From assembly GCA_020633205.1 (NCBI GenBank), contig JACKEB010000022.1:62001-126000 (forward strand): a stretch of DNA of 64,000 nucleotides. The letters run 5' to 3'. The stretch is from Polyangiaceae bacterium. GTDB taxonomy: Bacteria; Myxococcota_A; Polyangia; Polyangiales; Polyangiaceae. Both the position numbers and the translations under genes were made by a program. The notes beneath the pieces were generated by a model that saw only the letters and a list, made by a program, of their open reading frames with translations, searched no databases and was not told the DNA's origin. Below are positions 38,896 to 48,461 of this stretch, piece after piece. Numbering within the stretch: the stretch's first letter is position 1; each line of letters begins with the position of its first letter.

Positions 38896-40149
38896 ATGAG
38901 AGAGGCGCGAGCGGAGCTGGTACGAATCGACGCGCAGGGCGTCGTGCATCCCATCGGTACGGTCGCGAGTCAGCGACTGCGAGCGCGGGAGGGGGCGTAC
39001 CGCATGCTCCCAGCGCCGGCTCACGTTGTCATGATGCGCTACACCGGCGAAGACGGTCGGCGCGACGCGGAGGACGGCGCCATCGTACGCTTGGCTGGGG
39101 AAATCACCTCTCCTGGCACGATGTGCGACGTGCTGGCTCTGCTTGGACAGACCGGTTGGCGTGGCGAGCTGATCGTGCTCGACGGAGAAGCCACGCGCGC
39201 GATCTTTTTCGATGGTGGCAACGTCGTGGGCGCCCAGACGACAGTCGATGACGAGCGCCTCGGCATGGTGATGTACCGCTTCGGCGCCATCGACGAAGCG
39301 CAGCACGAAGCAGTGATGGAGAAAGTGCGCTCCGGCTCGCGCTTTGGACAGGGCGCCATCGAGCTCGGAGTGATCACCGAGGAGCGCTTGTATAAGCTGA
39401 TTGGTAAGCAGATCGATGAGATCGTGTTCGCCACCTTCGCGATCAGTGACGGCACCTTCTTCTTTCTCGACGGCTTCGACGAAGGGCGTTTGGTCTCCCA
39501 CCACACCGTCAGCGCCAACGCCCTGCTGATGGACGGCGTGACGCGTCTCGATGAGATGCGTTTTTTCCGTGTGAAAATTCCATCGTCTGAGCACGTGCCG
39601 GTCAAGCGCGATGCCGACGGGGAGCCCCAGGAAGAGTTCAAGAAAACCTGGGAGGTCATCGACGGCCTGATGAGCATCGAAGAAATCGGGCGCATGACTG
39701 GCCGCGGCGAGTTCACCACGACCAAAGACGTCTACGCCATGCTGCAGTCCAAGCATGTGCGCCTGGAGCCTCCGCGCATGAGCGGCGGCGCAGAGGCGGT
39801 GGTCGGCGTAGCGAACCTGGTGCTCGAACGCGTCCACCAAGCAGCTGATGCCGCAGGGAAAGGCACCGTCCTACGCCAGTCTCTGGACAGCTTCGCCGTG
39901 GGGGGCGGGGTGTACGACATCCTGTTTCGCGGCGCGGGTCCCGCGGAGACCGGCGCGCTCGAACCAGAAAAAGTGGCGGAAAACAGCGTGCTCGTCGCGG
40001 GCGGCACGGATCCTGAGCGCTTCCTCAAGCAGAGCCTGCACGAGTACGTGAGCTTCGCCCTGTTTGCGGCGAGCAACGCCCTTGGAAACGAAGCAGACGC
40101 CCAGCTCGAGCGCGAAGTGAGCGGCTGGGTAGGCCAGCTGAAGAGCTAG
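38896..40149 (+). CDS. DUF4388 (PATAN) domain protein
   Basis: A 417-aa protein; ATG 38896 (MREARAELVRIDAQG). Residues ~75-310 carry the DUF4388 signature: IVRLAGEITSPGTMCDVLALLGQTGWRGELIV, AIFFDGGNVVGAQTT, ERLGMVMYRFGAIDE, FGQGAIELGVIT, YKLIGKQIDEIVFATFAISDGTFFFLDGF. These domains are signalling or response modules often found in myxobacteria, associated with gliding and gene regulation. The C-terminal ~120 residues (after KDVYAMLQ) are of unknown fold. It follows dnaE on the same strand but may have its own promoter. Confidence 0.88.
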   Translation: MREARAELVRIDAQGVVHPIGTVASQRLRAREGAYRMLPAPAHVVMMRYTGEDGRRDAEDGAIVRLAGEITSPGTMCDVLALLGQTGWRGELIVLDGEATRAIFFDGGNVVGAQTTVDDERLGMVMYRFGAIDEAQHEAVMEKVRSGSRFGQGAIELGVITEERLYKLIGKQIDEIVFATFAISDGTFFFLDGFDEGRLVSHHTVSANALLMDGVTRLDEMRFFRVKIPSSEHVPVKRDADGEPQEEFKKTWEVIDGLMSIEEIGRMTGRGEFTTTKDVYAMLQSKHVRLEPPRMSGGAEAVVGVANLVLERVHQAADAAGKGTVLRQSLDSFAVGGGVYDILFRGAGPAETGALEPEKVAENSVLVAGGTDPERFLKQSLHEYVSFALFAASNALGNEADAQLEREVSGWVGQLKS

Positions 40150-40168
40150 CGGTCGCGGCGTGAGCGGG

Positions 40169-40187
40169 TTTGGGGGTGAGGGTAGGT
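40169..40187 (+). repeat. Dispersed G-rich intergenic element, copy 6
   Basis: TTTGGGGGTGAGGGTAGGT, 20 bases past the stop of the DUF4388 gene, in the convergent gap. Confidence 0.55.
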
Positions 40188-40210
40188 TCCCAGTGGCTTT
40201 GGCGACTGGG

Positions 40211-41380
40211 CTACTGACACGCGTCGCTCGCGCCCAAGGTGCAGGCGCGCTGCAAGTAGCGCCCGGCCTCCCGCCTGTCTCCGGCGTTTGCGTACGACAG
40301 GCCCAAGGCATGACACGCCTCCGCGTAGCCGCGCTCGCAAGGCCTGCGTAAGTAGTCGCGCCCCCTCGCGAGATCCGGATGCGGGCTCGCTTCGTTCAGC
40401 ATCTCGATGCCCAGCAGCGTGCACGCAAGCGGTTGATCGAGCTCGCAGGCTCGCAGCATGAACTTGCCAGCACGGCCCAGATCTCGCGCAACGCGATCTC
40501 CAAGCAGGTGCAGTGTCGCGTACTGCATGCAGGCATCGGCGTCGTCCTTTTTACATTCCGCGCGGCAAAGCTCGACGTCTTCGCATAGCTTTCCGCGGAG
40601 TGGCTGCATCTGCTCTTCGGTGAGCGCGGTGAGCAGCGGGGAAGGGGCGCGGAGAGTTACAAGCTCTACCCGCAGCATCGCGTCGCAGCCGGGGTACGGT
40701 GCACCCTGTTTGGCGCACGCAGCGGGGCTACCTTCAGCCGCGTGGAGCTCGAAGCCCTGTGCGTTCCTGGTGTCGACTCCTGCGCCGAACAATCCCGCTG
40801 CAGTCACCGTCTGACTGCGCACGCCGCTGTGCAGCGCGAAGGCACCGACCTCCGCGGAGCTCACCACGTGGGTTGCTCCCTGGCAGTCGCCGCGCAAGTC
40901 CTCGGAGCTCACGCCCCAACTCTGGGTAGTGAGGCGCCCACTCATCACCAACGCCAAATCGAGGGAGCGCCCCTGATCGAAGCCGGCAGCAAGCTCCGCC
41001 GCGTGAGCTGCGTACGTCAGCGGCAGGCTCGCGCTGACGGAGGCGCCGTCCTGGAAGCGAAGCAGCTGCTGTTTCGGTGTATGAGGCGCGAACTCATATG
41101 CCGCGTCCACGCTGCAGTGGGACAGCACCACGAAGGTACTGCAGTCGAAGTGGACCACCGCGAGTCCCCGCCGCGTCGCCGCCTCGAGATCGGCTCGCAC
41201 CTCGGGTTGCTGATCAACCAACAACAAGTCCGTTCGGGCAGCTCCCGCGTCACACGTCGTTGCCCCGCGGATCTGAGCCGCGCTGGGCGCTTGGACCGCC
41301 TCACGGCCACAGCTAAGTGTTCCAACCAACAAACCGACGCCGAGCGCCCCACCAGACAAGCGCACGAACCCCGACCGCAT
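40211..41380 (-). CDS. Sel1-repeat lipoprotein
   Basis: A 389-aa lipoprotein; ATG 41380 opens a signal peptide (FVRLSGGALGVGLLVGTLSC). The longer open frame upstream runs through the tRNA-trailer repeats and is not used. A ~220-residue mature domain with several Cys (STFVVLSHCSVDAAY) is followed by Sel1-type tetratricopeptide-like repeats: CMQYATLHLLGDRVARDLGRAGKFMLRACELDQPLACTLLGIEMLNE, then ACHALGLSYANAGDRREAGRYLQRACTLG. Cysteines placed at repeat positions suggest disulfide-linked helices. The C-terminus is DACQ. Such repeats mediate protein-protein contacts in the envelope. Confidence 0.85.
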   Translation of the reverse strand: MRSGFVRLSGGALGVGLLVGTLSCGREAVQAPSAAQIRGATTCDAGAARTDLLLVDQQPEVRADLEAATRRGLAVVHFDCSTFVVLSHCSVDAAYEFAPHTPKQQLLRFQDGASVSASLPLTYAAHAAELAAGFDQGRSLDLALVMSGRLTTQSWGVSSEDLRGDCQGATHVVSSAEVGAFALHSGVRSQTVTAAGLFGAGVDTRNAQGFELHAAEGSPAACAKQGAPYPGCDAMLRVELVTLRAPSPLLTALTEEQMQPLRGKLCEDVELCRAECKKDDADACMQYATLHLLGDRVARDLGRAGKFMLRACELDQPLACTLLGIEMLNEASPHPDLARGRDYLRRPCERGYAEACHALGLSYANAGDRREAGRYLQRACTLGASDACQ

Positions 41381-41474
41381 CGGAGCGTTATACCCCGTGT
41401 CCTTCAACACATCGAACGAGTCGGGCAGTTCGCATCCGCTCGCCGCTAACACGCACCACGAGCGCCAAAGCCGA

Positions 41475-41728
41475 TCGCGGGGATGGGGCCCCGCGAAGCA
41501 AAAGAAACCACCCAATGCGAGGCGCAGCGACCGAAGGTCGCAAGCACACCGAGTGTCAGCCGGAGGCCAGCGAACCCGCACAACCCGCCGAACGAACGCG
41601 ACGCGAGCGGCGTAGCCGCGAGCCGAAGCCGTTCGCGGGCCAGCGGGGGCCCGCGAACCAAAAGAAACCACCCAATCCAGCCGGCGAGCGTGGCCCGAAA
41701 GGGCCACCGAGCAAGGCTGTTCATTGGG
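41475..41728 (-). repeat. tRNA-Lys trailer: two copies of a hairpin repeat module
   Basis: On the minus strand, directly behind tRNA-Lys, CCACCCAAT at the tRNA end can pair with ATTGGGTGG, followed by TTTCTTTTG (a terminator-like structure; an inner GTGGCCC/GGGCCAC hairpin lies inside). Then a 10-bp stem (41632-41641 with 41648-41657) with a 6-nt loop. A second ATTGGGTGGTTTCTTTTG and an 8-bp stem (41475-41482 with 41489-41496) follow. The same module layout occurs behind tRNA-Gly at 59406. Confidence 0.6.
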
Positions 41729-41801
41729 TGGGCCGACAGGGACTCGAACCCTGGACCGTTGGATTAAAAATCCACTGCTCTACCGACTGAGCTATCAGCC
41801 C
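41729..41801 (-). tRNA. tRNA-Lys (TTT)
   Basis: A 73-nt cloverleaf. Acceptor GGGCTGA pairs with TCGGCCC (one G-T), D-arm GCTC/GAGC, anticodon loop TTTTTAA with anticodon TTT, T-arm CAGGG/CCCTG around TTCGAGT. The discriminator is A and CCA is not encoded in full (ACCC). Pair 27-43 is a G-A mismatch. Confidence 0.95.
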
Positions 41802-41853
41802 CGTATCTGTCGCGCGCCTTTCCGTGAGGTGGCGCTGCGTTTTGGAACTCGCC

Positions 41854-41881
41854 TGTGTACTTGCTTTCGGAGGCTTGTCAA
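41854..41881 (-). promoter_or_regulatory. Candidate sigma-70 promoter of tRNA-Lys
   Basis: On the minus strand TTGACA (41881-41876), 16-bp spacer, TACACA (41859-41854). The transcript would start about 45 bases before the tRNA. Confidence 0.5.
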
Positions 41882-42313
41882 CGTTGAACGCCTCGAAACC
41901 ACTGGGCAACACAGTGAGTCGACTTGAGACAGCGTTTCAACTTCAACGTGCAGTGGGAGCGGAGAAGTTCCACTCAGCTTGAGCGCTTCACACTCACGAT
42001 GGCAGCAAGCTCTGGAATCTAGTTGAGGCTTGAAGTACCTCCCCAGCGCTCGGCGGTTATTGCACTGGCGCGCATCGCCTGCTTCGGTCAGCTTTGGACC
42101 TGGCAGTGATTGCTTGGGCACCTCGGTAACTCCAAACCCCAGTGGGAGCGGAGGGGCCAAGGTAGGTCAGTTCTGACTTGGAGAAGACAAGGTTTGCGTG
42201 CTAGGTGACCCGCTTCTCGTAGGTGTTGGACAAAGTCTCGCAAATTAACTCAGCGGGGAACCTACGAAGGCAGCGTGACAAGTGCGTGGCCGCTTGAGGA
42301 GGCTTGGGAAAAA
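41882..42313. other. Intergenic region between tRNA-Lys and a lipoprotein gene
   Basis: 430 bases without a supported gene. A 14-base direct repeat CAGTGGGAGCGGAG stands at 41951 and 42140. The region presumably carries the promoter of the 42314 gene. Confidence 0.45.
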
Positions 42314-43504
42314 ATGAAGAAGCTACTGTTGTTGAGTGTTGGTTCGTTGGTTGCGATGTCCGTCGGCATGATGGGCTGCTCGAGTGATAGCAAGGACTCC
42401 GGCAGCGGTGGTTCGGGCGGAACCGTCAATGTGACCGGCGGCACCGGTGGACAGGGCGGAAGCGGCAACACTGGTAACACCACCAGTGGTGGCAACGGCG
42501 GCAGCGCTGGTTCCACCACCGGCGGCACCGGTGCTGGCGGCAGCGGTGGCTCCTTCGTTCAGACCGAGCTCGGCGCGACCTGCGCGAGCGACACCGACTG
42601 TGGCGGCGGTGAGTTCTCCTGCATCACCCCCGACGCCGAGGGCGGCGGCATCGCGCGCGGGATGTGCACCAAGAACTGCACCTCGGACTCCGAGTGTGGC
42701 GCTTCGGGTCACTGCTCCAGCAACGACGGCACCACGCAAGGCCTCTGCTACGAAGCGTGCACCTTTGGTGAGCCGGCGGGCGCGAACGCCCTCGACCCCA
42801 ACAAGTGCCATGGCCGTAACGACCTCGGCTGCTTCCCGGACACCGACGCGAATGGCGACCTGGACTTCACCCGCAGCAACTGTGTGCCGCTTTGCCGTAA
42901 CGATGAGGATTGTGGTCCCGCGTTCTGCAACCCGTCCAGCGGCATCTGTGAGGCGACTGCGCCCACCGGTCTCGACTACGGCGCGCCCTGCAGCTGCACC
43001 ACTGCCGACTGCTCGGATGACCCCTGCAAGTCCTTCTGCCTCGGCGGGGCGAGCGGCGCGGACGGCACCTGCACCGAGCTCTGCGTGAACGGCGACGTCC
43101 AGACTCCCGGCGCGTGTGGTTCAGCGACCAGCGGCCAGCAGGACGGCGCTTGTCTCTCGGGCCTGGTGTTCAACGCGGACGGCGCTCCCGACACCGCCGT
43201 GGGTGACGCACTCGGCGCTTGCGCCCAGCTGTGTGACTGCGAGGGCGAGTGCCGCAGCGGTAACTGCTATTCGCTGGACGAGCTCTTCGGCCAGACGGGC
43301 GCGGGCCAGACGCTCTACCAGCGTGACGGCGTGTGCTACGACTTCCCTGCGGGCGTGGCCATCCTGAGCGCTTGCTCGGGCACCGGCGGCGCTGGTGGTA
43401 CGGGCGGCACCGGCGGTACGGCGGGCACCGGCGGTACGGCGGGCACCGGCGGTACGGCGGGTACCGGTGGCACAACCGGCGGCGCGGCTGGCACCTCGAA
43501 CTGA
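42314..43504 (+). CDS. Cys-rich surface lipoprotein with Gly/Thr tandem-repeat tail
   Basis: A 396-aa lipoprotein; ATG 42314 with GGAGG ~11 bases upstream (start of the signal MKKLLLLSVGSLVAMSVGMMGC). A Gly/Ser/Asn/Thr linker is followed by a ~260-aa Cys-rich domain with a repeated pattern like C-x-S-D-(T/S)-D/E-CGGGEFSC, CTSDSECGASGHCSS and CRNDEDCGPAFCNPSSGIC, reminiscent of disulfide-rich extracellular repeats. The C-terminus is a Gly/Thr repeat (from an 18-bp tandem repeat at 43412). Secreted, surface-anchored; function unknown. A strong terminator follows. Confidence 0.83.
   Translation: MKKLLLLSVGSLVAMSVGMMGCSSDSKDSGSGGSGGTVNVTGGTGGQGGSGNTGNTTSGGNGGSAGSTTGGTGAGGSGGSFVQTELGATCASDTDCGGGEFSCITPDAEGGGIARGMCTKNCTSDSECGASGHCSSNDGTTQGLCYEACTFGEPAGANALDPNKCHGRNDLGCFPDTDANGDLDFTRSNCVPLCRNDEDCGPAFCNPSSGICEATAPTGLDYGAPCSCTTADCSDDPCKSFCLGGASGADGTCTELCVNGDVQTPGACGSATSGQQDGACLSGLVFNADGAPDTAVGDALGACAQLCDCEGECRSGNCYSLDELFGQTGAGQTLYQRDGVCYDFPAGVAILSACSGTGGAGGTGGTGGTAGTGGTAGTGGTAGTGGTTGGAAGTSN
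43412..43465 (+). repeat. 18-bp tandem repeat (3 units) encoding Gly-Thr-rich tail
   Basis: Three units starting at 43412, 43430 and 43448, identical but for the last. They code for GGTAGT. Slippage-prone, so strain variation is likely. Confidence 0.8.
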
Positions 43505-43527
43505 GCTAGAGCCAGACAGTAACGCAG

Positions 43528-43567
43528 GAGCCCACTCGACTTCGGTCGGGTGGGCTCTTCGCTTTCC
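43528..43567 (+). terminator. Intrinsic terminator of the 42314 lipoprotein gene
   Basis: A 13-bp stem with a TTCG tetraloop (43528-43540 with 43545-43557, one mismatch) followed by TTCGCTTT. Confidence 0.75.
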
Positions 43568-43641
43568 ATCTCCTTGCGAAGCTTTTCTCACGCTTCGTCG
43601 GTTTAGCCGCCACCGCCCGAACAGACTGCTAGGTTCCCACG

Positions 43642-44172
43642 GTGCGTTGGTTCGTTGTCCTGGTGATCGTGGTTCCGCTCCTGGAGCTGTTCCTACTGCT
43701 CCAGATCGACCGCGTCGTGGGGTTTTGGCCGACCATCGCGTTGACCATCGTCACCGGCTTCCTTGGCGGCTCTCTGGCCAAGCGAGAGGGGCTGAAGGTT
43801 TGGCACTCGTGGCGTCAGGCGATGGCCGAACTGCGTCCTCCTGAGGAGGGCGTGGTGGACGGACTGCTCGTGCTGTTGGGTGGCGCGCTGCTGATCACCC
43901 CCGGCGTGCTGACGGACATGACGGGGTTCATCCTGCTGATTCCGTTCACCCGGCGCATCGTCGCGCGCCGCGTTAGGGCGGCCATCGACCGACGCCTCGA
44001 AGCGGGGCAGCTGAGGGTCGTCAATTTCGACGCGAGTGGCTTCGACGGAGCGGATTTCGGAGCGGGTGAGTGGGGCGCGTATCCTCCCGGAAGTGATTCT
44101 GGCGTCGTCGAGACCGAGGGGGTCGGACGTGACGAGCAGCCAGAGCAATTGCCCGGGCGATCCAGCGACTGA
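43642..44172 (+). CDS. fxsA: FxsA family membrane protein
   Basis: A 176-aa protein (GTG 43642). Residues 1-~115 follow FxsA closely: MRWFVVLVIVVPLLELFLLLQI, then WPTIALTIVTGFLGGSLAKREGLKVW, then VVDGLLVLLGGALLITPGVLTDMTGFILLIPFTRRI. FxsA is an inner-membrane protein of E. coli known for suppressing phage T7 F-exclusion; its cellular role is unclear. The C-terminal ~60 residues are acidic and Gly-rich (DFGAGEWGAYPPG), not part of the core family. Confidence 0.92.
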   Translation: MRWFVVLVIVVPLLELFLLLQIDRVVGFWPTIALTIVTGFLGGSLAKREGLKVWHSWRQAMAELRPPEEGVVDGLLVLLGGALLITPGVLTDMTGFILLIPFTRRIVARRVRAAIDRRLEAGQLRVVNFDASGFDGADFGAGEWGAYPPGSDSGVVETEGVGRDEQPEQLPGRSSD

Positions 44173-44201
44173 CGTCGGGTCACGGAGCCTGCTCGGCGCA
44201 C

Positions 44202-44216
44202 CTCTCCCCCCCAAAT
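44202..44216 (-). repeat. Dispersed G-rich intergenic element, copy 7
   Basis: On the minus strand ATTTGGGGGGGAGAGG then TGCGCCG, about 40 bases beyond the terminator at 44240. Confidence 0.5.
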
Positions 44217-44239
44217 AGAAAAAGGGAGCGGTTGACGCA

Positions 44240-44280
44240 CAGACAAAAGCCAAAGGGCGCGCCGCTTTCGCGACACGCCC
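44240..44280 (-). terminator. Intrinsic terminator of the OmpA/TSP3 gene
   Basis: On the minus strand an 11-bp stem (44280-44270 with 44265-44255, two G-T pairs) with a GAAA loop, followed by TTTGGCTTTTG. Confidence 0.8.
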
Positions 44281-44304
44281 TCGAGGCGATCTGAGCTCTT
44301 CAGC

Positions 44305-45168
<864 letters not shown>

Positions 45169-45566
45169 CGCTTCAAAACCCTCCTTCAAACGGGTCAAGA
45201 TCAAGCCCTCGTTCTGGCGGCCTACGTTGACCGCGCGCCGGACCTTCCCACAACGCATCGCATCGGCCAAGCCCGATTCTGGCGTGAGTGGGGCGACGTT
45301 CGATGGTCGGATTTCGGCTCGCGGAAACGCTGTTTCCACTCAGCACAGAACACGAACGTTCGGTTTGGGCTCGGCCAGGCGTTCTTCACGCCCCGTAAGT
45401 GTTGGAAACCAATCAGAGTGTTTTGGGGGGGAGGGGGCGACGAAGTGCGTCTCGACTCGATTCAATCGAGCCGCAATCCTCGCGGATCTTAAGTCTCGGC
45501 CAGCCGCTGACAGCGAACCAGACGAGCGTCCTAAGACGCTTCGAATCGAGCAAACCTCACGTCCCG
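45169..45566. other. Intergenic region upstream of the OmpA/TSP3 gene
   Basis: 400 bases. It contains a G-rich element at 45421 and a 7-1-7 inverted repeat CTCGATT/AATCGAG at 45456-45470, a possible operator or weak terminator. No gene is supported. Confidence 0.45.
45421..45436 (+). repeat. Dispersed G-rich intergenic element, copy 8
   Basis: TTTTGGGGGGGAGGGG, a G-extended copy in the gap upstream of the OmpA/TSP3 gene. Confidence 0.45.
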
Positions 45567-46742
45567 TCACTCGTCGGGTTTCCCCGCGTCAGAGGGTGGC
45601 TGACCCAGCCTGAGGCCGATCATTCGCGTGGTGCGTCCGCCTTCGGGGCTAGGGAACTCCTGGCCGCGCAGCGCGCGTCTCACGCACCGCACGACTTTTC
45701 GGTCTGGAAATTGACTTCCGTTCTGACGGACCTTCGCCACACCTCCCTCAGGGGGGATCTGGACTTCCAGCAAGATTCGGCCCCAGAGCGAGGGGTCGCG
45801 CTCCAGTCCTGAGGCGTAACAGCGCCGGATGTCGTCCAGCGCGTTGCCAACCGTGCCCACGAAATCGGCGTCAGGGATCTTTCCTGGATTTGCCTCGTGG
45901 AATTTTTTTACGGCGGCTTCATCAGTGATCGAAACGGCGGGCAGTGGGGCGTCCCCCGGCCACAACTTGATGCTTAGCTCCAGGTTGACGGTTCGCCCGG
46001 GTGCCGGGCTAAAGTCGCGGTAGTTGGCGACCTGTTCCTCGAGGCAACGTGCTGCATCCTTATCCTCCAGGTCACTGCTCAAGAGCTTCACGCGGCTGAC
46101 CTTGCCTCCCGGCGCTATGCGCATTCGAAGCTTGGTTTGGCCGTGGTCGAGGGGGTTTTTGCGCAGGGCTGACTCGAAGCAAATCCGAAAGTCCCAGTAG
46201 CCCCACTTTCGCGCGTGGGCGAGAACGCCGTGTTCGCTTGGAGCGTTGCGGCGGGAACGCCCAGTCCGGCGATCTACGGGAGGGCGCTTGGGCAGCCCGC
46301 GCGACTTGATGTCCACATCGACCACGACGCGTGCGCCAGGGTGGAAGCCGGAGCGATTCGAAGGATAGTTCGGGTCAGCATTGCCCCCAATGTTCCAGCG
46401 CGCGAGCTCTTCATCCTCGCCGGCTGCGGCGACGCGGCCCTTCTGACGCGGTACTGCGACTGGCGTGTACGGTGCTTCAAGCTTCACGGGGACGTCCGGC
46501 ACCGGAGCGTCGGGGACGGGGACGTCCGCTGTTTCGGTCGGGGCTGAGCTGTGTGTCGGGGCTGGTTGCACCAGCGGCGGGGAGCTGGCCGACTGAGCCG
46601 GTGGCGTTGCCGTGCGGAACGTGGATGCGGCAACCATCGGCGTTGCTCCGGCGGGTTCGCGGGGCGGACCAGCGCTGTTCGCAGCGCAAGCCGTGAGCAC
46701 CCCACTCAGACCAATCAGCACGACGCTTCCGCTGCTCCGCAT
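45567..46742 (-). CDS. AgmX/PglI C-terminal-domain-like lipoprotein
   Basis: A 391-aa lipoprotein; ATG 46742 (MRSSGSVVLIGLSGVLTAC). A Pro/Ser/Thr-rich linker of ~80 residues with repeated PVPDAPVPDVPVK follows. The C-terminal half has two copies of the AgmX/PglI-like module: WDFRICFESALRKNPLDHGQTKLRMRIAPGGKVSRV with a later AARCLEEQV, and DIRRCYASGLERDPSLWGRILLEVQIPPEGGVAKV with RCVRRALRGQEFPSPEGG. In Myxococcus such domains occur in adventurous-gliding and envelope proteins. Single gene, 106 bases downstream of the VWA gene on the same strand. Confidence 0.8.
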   Translation of the reverse strand: MRSSGSVVLIGLSGVLTACAANSAGPPREPAGATPMVAASTFRTATPPAQSASSPPLVQPAPTHSSAPTETADVPVPDAPVPDVPVKLEAPYTPVAVPRQKGRVAAAGEDEELARWNIGGNADPNYPSNRSGFHPGARVVVDVDIKSRGLPKRPPVDRRTGRSRRNAPSEHGVLAHARKWGYWDFRICFESALRKNPLDHGQTKLRMRIAPGGKVSRVKLLSSDLEDKDAARCLEEQVANYRDFSPAPGRTVNLELSIKLWPGDAPLPAVSITDEAAVKKFHEANPGKIPDADFVGTVGNALDDIRRCYASGLERDPSLWGRILLEVQIPPEGGVAKVRQNGSQFPDRKVVRCVRRALRGQEFPSPEGGRTTRMIGLRLGQPPSDAGKPDE

Positions 46743-46848
46743 CGCCCGCTGCTCTAGCAGACTCCAGGAGGACCGACAAAATGCCGAGGGCCCCACGTGC
46801 GACGGATGTCGTCAGACGCAGGGCCCCAGGGCCTCGAGGTTGACTCGA

Positions 46849-48153
46849 TTACTTGATGTCGCTGGGGCAGCCGAGCACGATCTGGACCGAGGAGCCCTCT
46901 GCCTTCGCCGTGTCGCACGCATTACCGCAGAGGATGATCTTGCTCTTGTCTGCGTTGTACTGCCAGCCATCCGCCCCGTTATCGCAGTCCGCATTGTCCT
47001 GCTGGAGGTTGACGGCAGAGCCGCCCTGGGGCGTGACGGTCACGTTCACCTTGTCGCGATCGACCTCGCCGCCGCTCGGAGCTTGAGGCACATCGAACTC
47101 GCAGGTCAGCACCGTTCCGCTGATGTCCGCGAGGGCCTGAGACAGCTGGTTCGCGAAGTCCTGGGGGCTGGTCACGTTGGTCAGGTCGAAGTGGCAATCT
47201 CCCACGTCTGCGCTTCCGTTCGGATCCGCTACACAGGTCGCGCTGTTTGCTGTGCCACCCGCTTTCGCGATTTGAGAGAGCAACGAGCGCGCGCCCTCAC
47301 TGCCCGGTGCGCCGATCACGAACGTGCGGATATTGAGCAAGTTGTACGCGTTGGGAACATCGGTGCCCACCAACTTCGCGAGCTCGGTTGGAGCGCAAGT
47401 CTCGAAGCCGTCGGTGATCAACACCACGAACTTGTTGCCTTCCAAGTTCCCGGCCTGAAGCTGCTGCAGCAGGTGGTTGTACGAGAGGATTGTCGCACCG
47501 GCGAGCGGGGTGCGCCCTGCGGGATCCACCGTGCCGAAGAAAGCCTTGATGCCGGATAGCTGTGTGGTGTCGAGGCTGCCAACCTGGATGTTGGGTGTGC
47601 CTGTGACCGAACATGAATCGTCGCGAGGGAACATGTTCACGCCGACTCCGATGTTGGGCTGCGTCTGAAGCTGATCGAGCGCGGCTTCGAGCGCGATGCG
47701 CGTGTCCTCCCACTTGGAGTTGAGCGACTGGTTCTGTTTTTGCGGTGCGCTCTCGCACTGAGCGCTGGTCTGCGTCGGGGGCGGGTTGCAGTTCATGCTG
47801 CCGCTACGGTCGATGACGAACAGCATGTTCGCAGGCACGCGATCGCCGGTTTGCGTGTTGGTCGCGCAACCCGAGTCCGGGTTGATGTTGCCACCATTGC
47901 CGCCGGTCGTCCCGCTGTCGATGAAGCCTCCCCCGAAGCTGCTGCCTCCGTTGTTGCCGCTGCCACCGTTGCCTCCGGTGTCGGTGCCGCCGTTGCTGCT
48001 CCCGCCGTTGTTGCCGCTCCCACCGCTTCCGCCTGAGATGCCAGTGTTGCCTGACGCGCTGCCGTCATCGCCGGAGCACCCTCCGGAAACGGCTACGGCC
48101 GCGGCGCAGGTTGCGAAGAGAAAGGTAAGTCTGGAGAACGAATCGATTCGCAC
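46849..48153 (-). CDS. von Willebrand factor A domain lipoprotein
   Basis: A 434-aa lipoprotein; GTG 48153 with AAGGAG 7 bases upstream. The signal ends VSGGC; a Gly/Ser/Asn linker follows. The VWA domain begins at MLFVIDRSGSMNC, with the metal-coordinating D-x-S-x-S, and continues through a FVVLITDGFETC segment. The C-terminal ~100 residues contain a Cys-rich beta part (CNGADGWQYNADKSKIILCGNAC). VWA domains bind metal and mediate protein contacts; as a surface lipoprotein it could be an adhesin. Not shown directly. Confidence 0.92.
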   Translation of the reverse strand: MRIDSFSRLTFLFATCAAAVAVSGGCSGDDGSASGNTGISGGSGGSGNNGGSSNGGTDTGGNGGSGNNGGSSFGGGFIDSGTTGGNGGNINPDSGCATNTQTGDRVPANMLFVIDRSGSMNCNPPPTQTSAQCESAPQKQNQSLNSKWEDTRIALEAALDQLQTQPNIGVGVNMFPRDDSCSVTGTPNIQVGSLDTTQLSGIKAFFGTVDPAGRTPLAGATILSYNHLLQQLQAGNLEGNKFVVLITDGFETCAPTELAKLVGTDVPNAYNLLNIRTFVIGAPGSEGARSLLSQIAKAGGTANSATCVADPNGSADVGDCHFDLTNVTSPQDFANQLSQALADISGTVLTCEFDVPQAPSGGEVDRDKVNVTVTPQGGSAVNLQQDNADCDNGADGWQYNADKSKIILCGNACDTAKAEGSSVQIVLGCPSDIK

Positions 48154-48461
48154 GGGCGAACTCCTTGCAGAAGTGGGGGGTCTCAAATGTACCACTCGCC
48201 GTGTCCGTAGGGAGGTGAATTTCTCAAGCCTGCCGTAGCGTTGCGACCCAGCGTGGGACAGCGGCCTACATGCGTTTCGGCGATGAGGCGGACGTGCACG
48301 CTCCGGCGCGAGTCTTTTCCGTGCGCGTTGTCCCGCGGGACGGGGGCGATTGTTGGTGGGATTGGGGCGCGATTGTTGATCGACGAATTGGGGCGGCGAA
48401 GCTACCGTCGCGCGGCGGCTGTATTTCGAGTCAGCGTCTGGAGCCGCAGAGGAGGGCGACG
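48154..48461. other. Divergent intergenic region
   Basis: 308 bases between the VWA lipoprotein (minus) and the 48462 gene (plus). An in-frame extension of the plus gene to 48270 is open but not needed. No clear promoter found. Confidence 0.4.

Noticed and set aside
41317..41790. Frames of up to 157 codons across the tRNA-Lys trailer repeats
   Set aside because: They read through the structured repeats and the tRNA gene.
43412..43465. 18-bp tandem repeat considered as a CRISPR array
   Set aside because: Units are contiguous, with no spacers, and translate in frame as a Gly/Thr repeat.
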